This document shows, in pieces, positions 1-10,888 of a DNA stretch of 64,000 bases. Every line of letters begins with the position of its first letter. Position 1 is the stretch's first letter. The position numbers were made by a program, and so were the translations under genes. Below the pieces are notes generated by a model. It was not told the DNA's origin. It saw nothing but the letters and a program-made list of their open reading frames with translations, and did no database searches. This stretch comes from Blastocystis hominis (Eukaryota > Sar > Bigyra > Opalinata > Blastocystidae): NCBI RefSeq assembly GCF_000151665.1, contig NW_013171824.1:62001-126000 (forward strand), in the 5' to 3' direction.

Positions 1-4
1 CACA

Positions 5-2560
5 ATGAATCTCAATTCGAATCAATCTATTGCCATTCCCTCGTATGAGTTCCATGCTTCTGAGGATATTTCTATAAAGAGTTTTGAACTGATTCGTTGT
101 ATTGGCCAAGGAGCTTACGGCCAGGTGTGGCTATGTGAAAAGAACGACTCCCATGTGCTGTACGCAATGAAGATTCTCAACAAAAATCAATTGAGTCGTG
201 CTTCGACTCTCGTGAGAACCCTACGTGAAAGAAAGCTCCTTGAAGTTGTTGTTTGTGTGGAGAATAAAGCATAGTTGGTGGATAGTCCATTCATTGTGAA
301 GCTGCGGTTTAGTTTTCAAGATACTTCCAACTTGTATTTCGTAACTGATTACTACTCAGGAGGCGATTTCTTTTCTCTCATCGAGCAGCAGCCCTACAAC
401 CGTCTCTGCGAAAGCTACGCTCGAGCCTATGTCCAAGAACCATCATTTCGTTCACTCGTAGCTGGCCGAAGTTGTCGTGGCGTTAGAAAGCCTGCACTCT
501 CTACAAGTGGCCTATCGCGATCTGAAGATGGAGAACATCCTCATGACGAATGATGGCCATCTCATCCTCACGGACCTCGGAATGAGCCGAATTCTGCATC
601 CAGGCCAGCGGTCGTTTAGTTATGTGGGGACTCCGGAATACATGGTTCCGAATTCCTTGATTGTCTTAATGTTTGTTTAGGCACCTGAAATTGTAAGCCA
701 TCGAGGCCACGATCATTGCTGTGACTTTTGGTCGCTCGGCGTGTTGGCTTATCAAATCATGGTGGGCGTAGTTCCTTTCACAGGAAACACCGTCGAAGTT
801 TTTTTCTCCACTTTTCCAATTCGAAATAGACCGTTTTCAACCGCATTTCCCACCAACAAATCATCCTTCCTCCCTTTCTTTCGCACTCTGCGCGCACTTT
901 TATCAGCGCGCTGCTTCAACGAAACCCCGAGCAGCGATTAGGCCACGGCGGCATTCAGGAGATCAAACAACACCGATTTTTCGAGGGAATCGATTGGAGT
1001 GCCGTTGAAAACCACACAAATCCGCTTCCTTTAACGCCCGCTTTTCAGAATTCCGTGACGCAGATGAACGAAATCGCCTCGGATTTTGGCGTTTTTGATC
1101 GATTTGCTCACTTTGTGGACGGAACGGATCGCTGTTATCAGAAACTGATCATCAAACAAGTGTTGTTAGGATGGATTCACTATGATTTAAAACCCGAACT
1201 CGTCGATGAGCACGTTCACGGAACCATTCCTTCGCGAGGCGATTGGAAGCTCCCCAACGCGAGTTCGAGCGCTGGGCTCAATGGGTATTACCAGTTTTCG
1301 AATCGCGACGAATTGATAATGCACTTGCAGAACGAAGAGGTTTTGTTTCCTGAAGTTGTGTCGAATTTGTGCAATTTGCAGCTGAGCATCGAAGAGAAAA
1401 CGATGCTCTTTGAGAACGATCGGTGTGTGTGTCAGTGGCGATTGTGTGGGTGAGGGAAAGAGAAAGCGATGAGCGTGTAGACAGAATGAAGAGCAGGCAT
1501 CGATTTGTATTAAAGGCAACATTGCAGTGAATTTCTCTGAACATGTTTGTTTTGTTCGTGTTTCCCATTACAGACAGAATCGAATCCGTCTTTTAGATAT
1601 CACCACCGCGCTTTCTCCGCTCCATCTCTTTCAATCTTTAGCACAGCAGCACACTCTCTCCAATTCTCTGCAGAATCCGAAACAGGTTCTATCGTGTATC
1701 GTGAAAACCTTCGAGCAGCCAACGTCGCGCAGTTTTGACTCACCGAATCGCATTGAATCATAGTGTTTAATGAGATTTTGTCGTGCTCGCTCATTCAATC
1801 GATTCAAAGCTTTCAAGTGCGAGTGTATAAAAATCGAGAGTTGTTTTTAACTCAAAAATGTCTAGAAAGCGTCGCTTCGGTCATTTCCGATGCGCTCAAA
1901 AGCAGAAATGTGACCATTCTGCAACACGCCTTGTTCCCACAGCAAGAGAATGCGTTGTGGTTCATTCTATCTGGGCTGCATGTTCAGTCGCTTTTTGGAC
2001 TGCCACCAATGAATGATGTGGCTTATCTCTACGGGTATCTGGATCTTGGACAGAACCAGCTGAACGGGGAGATTCGACTCGATGGAGTTACGAATTGTGA
2101 GGATATCGAAGCGCTCATGCAGCTATTCGAAGAGAATGTTGATTCAAAACTAAACAACCTGTTTAACACGCTTCGATACGATGTAGCTATATTGTTTCAC
2201 ACAGTTATCATAGGGAGAGATTGAAAAGGCTTGCTGGATGGAAATATGCGAGGGAATCCAGAAACGGGATTTATACTCATTGATGCTGAGTATTCGACAG
2301 TTGGCAAAGCAAATGTATTTAAAAGTATATCGTTTCCCTCTGCTTCGATGTAGGACACGGAAGTGTCGATTTCCTCCATTTACGCATGCGCGGATATAAA
2401 GCTAGGAATGAAAGAGGAAGATTGCATGGATCCCACAGACTATTCTCGATTGTAGAAGTAGCAAGGGGAGTCAATGTGTAGGGCACGGTCCAAGCTCCAT
2501 TCTCTTATCGTAGCAAGTGAAATTCAGGAATATTTGATGAATAAAATCGTTCATAATTGA
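5..2560 (+). CDS. AGC-type Ser/Thr protein kinase with long C-terminal region
   Basis: The kinase domain starts close to the first ATG. It has a glycine loop GQGAYG, the VAIK-type lysine in YAMKIL, a YRDLKMEN catalytic loop, DLG in place of DFG, and GTPEYMAPE. The domain ends near 1050 with the AGC-like sequence LLQRNPEQRLGHGG. The domain is rebuilt by removing introns at 245-274, 431-461, 645-680 and 798-829. Reading then stays open through introns 1450-1480, 1732-1763, 2183-2213, a 29-nt intron near 2325 and 2452-2481, to TGA at 2558-2560. The roughly 450-residue C-terminal part matches no family I recognise. It could be a fused domain, or a second gene whose start I cannot separate. The upstream context is cut by the window edge, so the ATG at position 5 is provisional. 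The kinase call is firm. The single-gene model is less so. Confidence 0.75.
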
Positions 2561-2630
2561 GCTCTCCTATTTGTTGAATTCCACAATTTTTCTTGTTTTT
2601 GTTGATTAGTTTACATAGAATCTGGAAGCG

Positions 2631-4200
2631 ATGTCGTACATGCTAAGGGAGAAAAAGGAGCGTAAAAAATCGTCTCGTTATCCTGTAGTCGACAAATCGC
2701 TTTATCTGCCGTAGGATGGATTTTGTCTGTAGTTATTAATTTTTCTAGTTATGTGAGTGATGACATGACCCCTGAAGAGATTATGAAGAAGTTTGAGGCA
2801 CTGGAAGAGTTTCAACGCAAAAAAGCAGAAAAGAGAAATCATGTTGTTCTTTATGTTCTTTGTGTAACGCAACAGAATGAAAAGAGCCCAGATTCAAGTG
2901 TTCAAGGCAGCAAACCTGAAGAATCTGCTAACGAGTGTGTTCATCCGGTTTCCTATCACTTCCAGAGTTTCCTTAGACGATAGCGATCTGATGGAACTAT
3001 GTGATCAAATCGGCACCGTTTTCGACGAGAAGATCACCGACGAAGAGTACAATCCTCTTATCTTAACCCACCCAAAGCGACGCCTACGAAGACCACGACT
3101 TCTCGGAAGAAGACGAGGACTTCGAGTTCGATTCCGATATTTCCGAGTTTTTTTCGCTTTCGCTTCCCCACGTTCAGAGACGAAACAAAACGGCAGAAAG
3201 GCCGCTCCGGGAACGTCCATCTCTACTTCACGCGCGCCGGCCGCCTGATTGAAACCGTTTCCAGCAAGGCTCTTTCCCGGTTTCCACGTTTCCACGTTTC
3301 CATGGCGTAGGAAGTGCTACCAGCTGCTCGGTCCCCCCGAATCCCCGCGGTTAATCCCCGTCGGCGACACGTCGAGTCCGTTTCCCTGCGAATACATCAA
3401 AATCCCCGCGTATCTGGCACTCCCGCGGTTATCTCCAGTTCGATTCCGCTGACGTGGACGCACACAATTCAGGACTTTGTTCCGCCGACCCCGCAGCAGT
3501 GCATTTTAACCGCGGATCCGCTGTCCTTCGACTACTCGACGCTCCAGCAGACGTTCAACGTATCCCCGCGGTTCTCTCCCCATCTAGATGGTGTACGTCA
3601 ACACGCCCAGCGACCTCTCCTACCTCGAGCTGGAGCGCCTGCAGCTCTCGCGCCGCGTGGTTCCCGCGGGATTCGTCTTCGTCTGGGCGGACAAGGAGAG
3701 CATTCCCGCGGTTCTGTCGATCTTCGAGCGGAAAGGGTTCTTCTACGTGGAGAATCTGGTGTGGGTGCGTTGCCACGACGAGGACACGGTCCCATTGGGC
3801 GATGTATCCCCGCGGGGAGGGTGTGTTGTAGGAGTCGTCGCTGCTGCGGCGGCGGAAGCGGACGCTGCTGATTCTGCGGCGCGGAAGACGGCTGGCGAAC
3901 GGGTCGGTGAGCTTCGCGGGACTGGACCTGCGGCATCAGAGGAACCCCGACGTGGTGATCGCGCCGTATAGCGTGCGGGGACGTAGGGGAGAGAGGAGGC
4001 GTGAAGAGAAGGGTCGCTGATGCAGAGGAGCGTGTTCACGACGATGGAGACGCTGGTGCCGAGGGCGATGGACGGAGGGCTGAAGAACAGCGATGTGTAT
4101 TTGCAGGTGTTCGGGGAGAAGGGGTTCGCGAGGAAGGTAGGAGAGAGAGAGAGAGAGGGGTGAGAGGTAGAATTGGATCACGGTGACGTATGCGGAGTGA
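2631..4200 (+). CDS. MT-A70-like (METTL3/METTL14 family) methyltransferase-like protein
   Basis: The N-terminus begins MSYMLREKK and is followed by a charged, acidic stretch (about residues 30-150). The C-terminal half is an MT-A70 fold: a DFSTLQQTF-like strand, the hydrophobic strand AGFVFVWADKESI, then FFYVENLVWV, LRRGRRLANGSVSF, HQRNPDVVIAPYS, METLVPRA and the family-ending motif NWITV. MT-A70 enzymes add N6-methyl groups to adenosine in RNA or DNA, and DPPW is their catalytic motif. Here the equivalent position reads VNTPSD, so the protein is probably a non-catalytic partner like METTL14 (EPPL there). About ten introns of 28-38 nt were inferred, including 2711-2748, 2843-2875 and 2935-2965. 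Three of them contain CCGCGG. Stop TGA is at 4198-4200. Family placement is good. The exact subfamily is uncertain. Confidence 0.75.
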
Positions 4201-4943
4201 AGGAAGGAAGGATGAAAGAAAAGTGAAATGGCTTTGATTGGTTGGGATGTTTGTTGAAATGATTCGTACTGGGAAATCGTTGAATGCTATTTGTTAGGAA
4301 TCAAATGGAATCATGAATGGAGAGTGTGATGGTGAATTGGAATAAAAGAATTGATTAGTATTATAAACAATTGTGGAAATACTCGTTTACAAGGAATCAT
4401 CTAACCTATTACTGGTATTTGAAGCATTTGATACTTGACTCATCATTGCAGGTCTACCATATTATGTAATACAAACAACACGAGGCAGACTCTCAGATTA
4501 CATTCTTTCGTTCTCTGCCCAGATATGATAGAATGTTGCTGCGTCCGAGGCGACAACTTCTTTTGAAGAGACGTCGAATTTGAGAGTAACAAATTCACCG
4601 AAATATCGAATTAGAGCTGAATGAACGCATGATAATGAAGTAGAATAGCCGACCATGAGACTTCGATTGATGTCTTCTTTCTGTAGTTCCTTTTTTTAAT
4701 TGTATAGTCTATGACGTCAATAGTACGTTTGGTAAATGGATCAAGAAGTAAATACATTCTGTTTCTTGTCAATTCTATCGCATCTATCTCTTTCAAAACT
4801 TGTATACTGGCAATATCGTACAGATTTATATTATAAGACTGTGATTTGACTAGCTATTCTTTGGTTTCACTTCATTCCTTTAGTAGTTTTTGCATTCTTC
4901 GTGAATACTTTTTGCTTTTAGAATTATAGATTTCCAAGAGTGT
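4201..4943. other. intergenic, AT-rich, no gene seen
   Basis: No convincing reading frame, intron chain or RNA gene is visible. Base composition drops sharply in GC compared with the MT-A70-like gene just before it. The stretch lies between the 3' ends of two convergent units. Confidence 0.5.
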
Positions 4944-5684
4944 TTATTCCTTGACTTTACGAATAACCCAATTTCGAATCGTTTGATCAAATGCTAAACC
5001 TCCAACCCTATCATCACCGTCATAACCACAAATCTCCACAGCATTGTTTATTATTTGTAAAATTGCACAGGAAAAGGAGCTCGCTAATAAATGATAAACT
5101 AATGTATATCTATTCCTCAACTTTTCAAGTCCATAACAGAAAGCTACAGCTATAGGTTCTTTCAATATCAAATAGTTTTCTTTTGTGAAACCAACTTGGC
5201 GAATTACTTCTTCAGTATCAACAATATGTTCTTGTTTATAATCTACTGGGAATGTAACAACCACTTTATCCAACTTTCTACCTCGAATAACTTCAGAACG
5301 ATCTAGCATATGTTTTTATAATTCCACATAGATAGAAACAGGGGGTTCTGTCATTTCCCATCCTTCCTTGTAAAACTCAACTTTGACATCTCTGCCTTCT
5401 CTCATATTAGCAATACAAATTTCTGGATTCGATAATACTTTTTCAGAATTGTATTGATATCCTATAACTCGCTTTGCACATTGAATTGAAAAGTAAGTAG
5501 ATGATAGTATATAAGGAAGTGCCGATTCACCAATATATAGTTCATTCGTTCTGCTGATAGCTACAACAGATGGAAATGAACGTCTTCCTAGACCGGTTAA
5601 TACACCCTTGGGACCATGTGTCTGATATGTTGAAATCGTAAAACTACTTGTTCCAAAATCGATTCCACCATAAAATGCATTCAT
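4944..5684 (-). pseudogene. truncated, broken Hsp70-like ATPase domain
   Basis: Two adjoining frames together resemble the first part of an Hsp70 nucleotide-binding domain. The first starts MNAFYGGIDFGTSSF, which matches the phosphate-1 loop (GIDxGTxxS), and runs about 120 residues. The second carries VVVTFPVDY, EPIAVAFCYGLEK (Hsp70: EPTAAAxAYGLD) and GGLAFDQ (Hsp70: GGxDFD). The second ends in a stop at about residue 240, whereas Hsp70 proteins have about 640 residues. No GT-AG intron joins the two frames in phase. The candidate, about 25 nt near 5310, leaves the frame shifted by one. I therefore read it as a decayed, 3'-truncated copy in AT-rich DNA. A very divergent expressed actin-fold protein with an unusual intron cannot be excluded. 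Confidence 0.6.
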
Positions 5685-6523
5685 AAGATATTATTGTTTG
5701 TTATGCGTCCTAACTAAATCTCAATAGATATCCGTTTTTGCTTCAATTTTCGTGATTTATAACAATTATTCAGCTGAGAGTATGCGAGATAAACCATGTG
5801 TTTTATTACGTTTGGTATAAATGAGATTGCTTTTGTTTCGTTTTTTTAACTGTTTGAACACACATATGTGATGCTATCTCAATAACGCTTCATCTTCCAT
5901 TCTAGTATATGTTTCTCATATAGGTATTATTTACCATATTTTTTTAATAAAAAAATCATAGTAATGAACTAGTAGATAATGTGGAACTATGTGAGAAGTT
6001 TTGTCTAAAGATATTTTTATTTCAGAATGGTTTGTAATGGACGATAACCTTTTTTTTCTCTCTCTAATGTATTACGCCCTCTCTTCAATCAGGTTAAATA
6101 TAAGAATACATGTTTGTTCTATGTAATGGCATTATGATGCTGTAAATTAGGACCTTGAATACTATGAAAATTGTGAATTTGATAAAACCGTTTCATATCA
6201 ATAGATAATAACTCATTATGAGAATAGGATACATACTAAATCCAAAATATAATGTTAATTCACCTAAAAATAGTCAAGTATTGAATTAGGTAATCCTTGA
6301 TACTCCAAAAAGAATATTATATAGTTCCTGTTTAGAGAGTCAATTTAGACAGATATGAGAAATATGTAGTCATTTGAATCACTATCCATTTATTATACAA
6401 ACAGGAAGGCAATTCCTTTTGATAATTATAACAAAACTCATTTTTAATCAAACACAGACATTCGTTTGATAATTCCTGAATAACATAACAGAACTGAGGT
6501 AAAAGTGGAATTCATTTTTTATT
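5685..6523. other. intergenic, strongly AT-rich
   Basis: There are no open frames of note on either strand. Scattered TGTTTGTT-like words occur (near 5688 and 6112), but no coding sequence lies in front of them. This is the shared upstream region of the Hsp70-like remnant (-) and the first MORN/LRR gene (+). Confidence 0.5.
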
Positions 6524-8435
6524 ATGGTCAACAATTTTGATTGTATACATATAGGGACATGGTAAGAATATAGATTCTTCAAAAAAACCCAGAGAATCAA
6601 GGTATTTACTCAACGACTACATTACCAGGGAAAAAAAGAAAATTTCCATCAATGGAGTCGATTATGAAGTGACTCTATATCAAGGAGACCATTCCAGTGA
6701 ATACTTGTTGAGTGAAATGAAAGATGGTAAAGTTGAAGGTCGTTGCCAATTATTCAATCGTGGAATCTTGAGTCTTGCATGGATGATGAAAAATGGCAAG
6801 CGAATCGGTGGAATAACTGAATATAAGAACGGGAAAGCATTACAAAGAGAAAACTGGGATTCGATCCTAGGAAATGATGGAGATTGCAGAATAATTGAAA
6901 ATAGTAAAGAAGGATTGATCATGACAATTCGACGTGAATGTAAACATGAAAATGGTAAAGATGAGAGTGATGATGATGTGGTGATTTATCGAGGTGGATT
7001 TGATGAAGAAATGAATCGAGATGGTTATGGAATGGAATATGATGTAGAAAATGGTAAAGAGAAGATTGAAGGATATTGGTCGAAAGACAAATTGATTCGA
7101 ATGATTCGTGAATTTGATGCTGATAATAACCAAATGATCGAATATGCTGAAAATAAAGGTGAGAATGGTAATGTGGAGTTATTGAATCGAATTCCCATTT
7201 ATATAGGAGGATATAGTATTGAAAATGGTAAATTTGTACGAAATGGAATAGGATATTTGCTTGATGAAAGCAGTGGAACAGCAATTCGAGAAAGTGAATG
7301 GGAACGTGGCAACGAAAAGAAAGGTGGAATTGACTTGTATGAAGGTTGGTACGTAAGTGGAATGAGTGAAAGCATTCGAAGTGTACTGAAGAACAAAAAG
7401 CCAAGTGAAATGAAAACTAAACCAATTATAAATGTCTCTCCCAAACGAATTGAAATCCACAATAGTTCTGAATTGAATGGAATGGATTTGAAAGTGACGG
7501 AATTGGTGATATGTTCGAATAGTTGTAATGATGTGAATTCATTGGATCTGAATCGGTTCGAATGGCTAGAATCAATCGAAATAGGCGATGATTGTTTTGG
7601 CTCAGTGCAAACATTCAAAATCGATGGATTGAATCGATTGAAAACTTTGAAAATCGGAAAGAATTCACTTACTCAAGTAAAACAAGCTGATTGGAATAGA
7701 AACTCATGTGATGCGAGAGACAAGGCAAATAACCATTCAAAATCATTCCACATAGTGAATTGTGAATCACTGGAATCCATTCAAATTGGTATTTTTAGTC
7801 TATTTGATTTTGGAGGAGACTTTGAGCTGAAGAACCTACCACAATTGCAAACAATAAGTGTTGGTGATATTGAGACCTATTCATGCAATTTTTGGTGGAG
7901 TACCCTGGTAGTTCGAGGTATTTTCCTAATACTGATGTGTAATGATTAGATCTTCCAAATCTACAATCCATTACATTGGGATATTATTCCTTTTGTTGGT
8001 CATTCTCAACAATAATTGAAGGTATTGAATGAGTTAGAGTGAAATGATTGATGTAGATCTTCCATCATTACAATCCATTACACTAAGTGAATATACACTT
8101 GCTGGAAAATGGAATGATAACGCATGTTCTTTGGTTATGCGAAGTAATAATGAAACATATCAAAATGAATGAAAATAGATCTTCCAAATCTAACATCCGT
8201 TATCAATACTAAAGGAGGATATTGCTTCAGTAATCCTCGTTCAGTAACATTGGAAAGTATTTCTAATTATAGGATATTGATAGAATTTAGATATTCCAAA
8301 TCTTCAACGTGTTAATCTACCCGATTCATTCCAGGAAGTTCGAACAAAGTCAATTTCAAGTAGTGTTTGAATGATATGATTTCCTTTATAGATGTTTCTT
8401 CCACTTTCGCTAATCTTGTCAAATCTAAGAATTAG
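6524..8435 (+). CDS. MORN-like plus leucine-rich-repeat protein, copy 1
   Basis: A 19-nt first exon (MVNNFD) is joined over intron 6543-6573 to a long exon. The N-terminal half has MORN-like units (YRGGFDEEMNRDGYG, EGYWSKDKL, YIGGYSIENGKF). The C-terminal half has BspA-like leucine-rich repeats (IEIGDDCFGSVQTFKIDGL, LKTLKIGKNSL, LESIQIG). The last repeats are split by introns 7918-7949, 8022-8056, 8144-8178, 8257-8290 and 8360-8391. Each sits in the same phase just before D-(L/I/V)-P, so one exon encodes one repeat. Stop TAG is at 8433-8435. The product is probably a scaffold or binding protein. No signal peptide or membrane segment is visible. A paralogue with the same architecture lies at 23820-25586. 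Confidence 0.8.
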
Positions 8436-9040
8436 GTCTGAAAGATGAAGGCAGGTTTGAAGGAATGGTTTGATGTTATTGGAATTATACAGTTGAATGT
8501 TTGTTGGGCATTAATCTATTACCTATATGTCAAAGTCGCTCATTGTTTGTATGTGAACATTTTGATAAATGATGTTTCATTGCTTACATCTCTATTATCA
8601 AAACGGTATTGGTTGTACGAGGTACCAATGAATCAGACTGAAATCTGCTTTTAGACTTATTCTTTTCTGTGTAGTTTCATTTTGTATATTATGGTTTCTT
8701 GTTTTGTGGTATTATTATTATTATTATTATTACATTCACAAATAAATATACTTTGCTTTGACAGTTTAATACGATCGATGGATAGTGCAATGTCACCCAT
8801 TTGTAATAACAGTGATATTCATCTATTTTTTCTATAACTTCGAACTCCCCACACATCCTACGTACAAATATAAAATAAAAATGCATAAATAGCAGTTTGA
8901 CAATATCTCACGTATTCCTACTTGTTTATGGAGTGATTACTGTTGTCTCTTTTGATCACTTGCCATATAAAAGTTAGGACTTCATATTGGTTATGTAAAA
9001 CATAGTTTTATAATCCCATTGTATTGTTTGTTGGAAGGAC
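8436..9040. other. intergenic, AT-rich, one doubtful 69-codon frame
   Basis: A 69-codon frame at 8445-8654 has no recognisable family and sits in AT-rich DNA. I do not call it a gene. A TTGTTTGTT word lies at about 9026, only about 15 nt before the POLD3-like start codon. It could mark the 3' end of an unrecognised upstream transcript. Confidence 0.4.
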
Positions 9041-10524
9041 ATGGAGGTGGATCTTTCTCAATATGTGGAAAGTGCTATCTACTTGCTCGAGAGAGAGAAG
9101 AGAGCACTTACTATTCCGTTGCTATGTAAATCCCTAGAAGTGACACCGCATACTGCGAAAATGTAGAATTATGGGTAAGTTGGTTGTTATAAGTAGGATT
9201 TTAAAGAAAGTTGCAGAGAAAAAGGAAGATTCTGTACTTTCAGTGCTTTGTGTATGTGGAGTGAAGAAGGGTGCTTATACAATTGCTCTATGCAAAAAGA
9301 ACGAATTTGAGAGTATATGTATTGTGTGGTTTGCCAAGTAGGTTTCAAAAGTACTTTTGATCTTATTTCTTCAGTCCATTATTATAGTGTTGCTCTCTCA
9401 GAAGTTAAATGTTTAAGCGACGAAGTGTTTTCCTCATATTTGTGTGATGTAGATTTGTAACTCCATTTCTTCTTCTTTGGGCAAATCGAATGATCCTGCG
9501 CGTCCTCCACATTTCTCTCATATTGAAGATCCGAGTATAAAGTTTACTCCTTCTCCCGTTCATCCCTATTCAGAACCTCTCAAAGAGTACTCTATCATCT
9601 CGAATATCAACATAGAACACATTCCAATTCTACAGAAATAAAAAAAGAAACACACTCATCCACATCAAAAACCCAATCACATTCATCATCATCATCATCA
9701 AAGACTTTGCTTTCTTTATTCCAAAACGCTCCACCCAAAAAGAAAAGCACAATCCAAAAGATTCAAAACGATCCCATTCAAGATCCAAACCCAAACGACG
9801 ACGATTTGTTTGACCAGGAAGACAGTGAAGAAGACATAATCGCGGTTATTTTTGTGTTTTTGAATGAATTGCAGAGACGAAATCGAATTCGATATCGAAA
9901 TTTGTACACGGATGAAATGGAAATCGAAAACCAAAAACCGAATCCTTCCATCGATGAAACTGTCGAAGAAGAATCGAATTCGATGGAACTCGAGACACAA
10001 TCGGAGGGAAAAGATCCCGCCAAGCCCGCCAAAAGAGAGAAAAAAACCGTTTTTGGCGCCATGTAGCGAATTACCGCGGTTTTCATATAGGGATTTATTC
10101 GCGAAACGCCAGGAAGTTTCATCGAAAGAACCTTCCGGAGGCGTTTCTTCGGGGAAACCGGGGAAACCGGGGAAACCAGGGAAACCGAGGACGCACCAGG
10201 TGAAGAAAATGGTGGAAGTGACGGACGAAGACGGTTTCACACGTTCGAATCGAGGGAAATTTCCATTGTAGGCTTTGAGGAGGTCTACGAAACCGTGGAA
10301 ACCGTGGAAACCGTGGAAACCGTGGAAGGTGGAGAGGGATCGGAGTCACAGTCGCAGTCGCAGTCGCAGTCGACGCCGTTGCTAGCGCAGAAAGCGTCGT
10401 CGGTGGAAAGCGAAGGAACGGCGGGAAAGAAAGGAACGAAAAACAGCGAAAAAACGACGACGACGACGACGACGAAGGGGAAGGGAAAGACGAGCTCGAT
10501 TATGAGTTTCTTTGCAAAGAAGTG
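9041..10524 (+). CDS. DNA polymerase delta subunit 3 (POLD3/Pol32-like)
   Basis: The N-terminal part resembles the POLD3 winged-helix region: YLLEREKRALTIPLLCKSLE, then SVLSVLCVCGV and the HYYSVALSEVKCL strand. A low-complexity, acidic and basic middle follows, with GKPGKPGKPGKP and TVETVETVETVE runs, and then a conserved VEVTDEDGF element. The protein ends in a PCNA-binding PIP box, TSSIMSFFAKK, as animal POLD3 does (SITGFFQRK). The subunit would tether polymerase delta to PCNA. Introns of 28-31 nt were inferred around 9168, 9314, 9447, 9843, 10064 and 10242. No stop is encoded after the PIP box. The frame reads AAG AAG TG, then GAG, then TGTTTGTT, so cleavage after TG plus poly(A) would make TGA. 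The gene end is therefore set at 10524. Confidence 0.8.
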
Positions 10525-10535
10525 GAGTGTTTGTT
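10525..10535 (+). terminator. poly(A) site motif, stop-creating (POLD3)
   Basis: The coding sequence ends in TG, followed by the 3-nt spacer GAG and TGTTTGTT at 10528-10535. Poly(A) addition after TG would complete a TGA stop right behind the PIP box. Confidence 0.75.
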
Positions 10536-10878
10536 TGGAGGAAACGAGAAGAGGGGAAGTCGATGGGAGTGTGGAGGGCGAAAACACGGGATGGGAATGG
10601 AGATTGGGGGTTGTGTGCGATGGGCAAGCGATGTCAGCCATCTACTACTCTTTTCTCAATCTTCTGACAATCTTCATTGCGAAGCTATGAGTCATTCCCC
10701 CACTTCATCATCACGACTCATCCCTCTTCCATTCCATTTATAATTTCACATCCTTTGTTTGTGCTCTAACCAATAATCCATGATATCCTATTATACATCC
10801 CCATTCCCATCTCTTTCTTTTCCCCTCTTTCTCTTTCTCTTTCTCCCTTCCCCTCCCCTCCTTCTTCCTTCTTTTTCC

Positions 10879-10886
10879 AACAAACA
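10879..10886 (-). terminator. poly(A) site motif for ACSL
   Basis: On the minus strand the order is TG, AGT, TGTTTGTT. The stop TGA straddles the predicted cleavage point, so the A of the stop may come from the genome or from the tail. Confidence 0.65.
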
Positions 10887-10888
10887 AC

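Noticed and set aside
1541-1556. TGTTTGTTTT as a poly(A) element
   Set aside because: It lies inside an open reading frame that continues in phase on both sides.
3314-4039. Several overlapping 100-185-codon frames on both strands
   Set aside because: GC-rich shadow frames; one spliced frame explains the MT-A70 homology.
8445-8654. 69-codon frame
   Set aside because: No family, no motif, AT-rich context; kept only as a remark.
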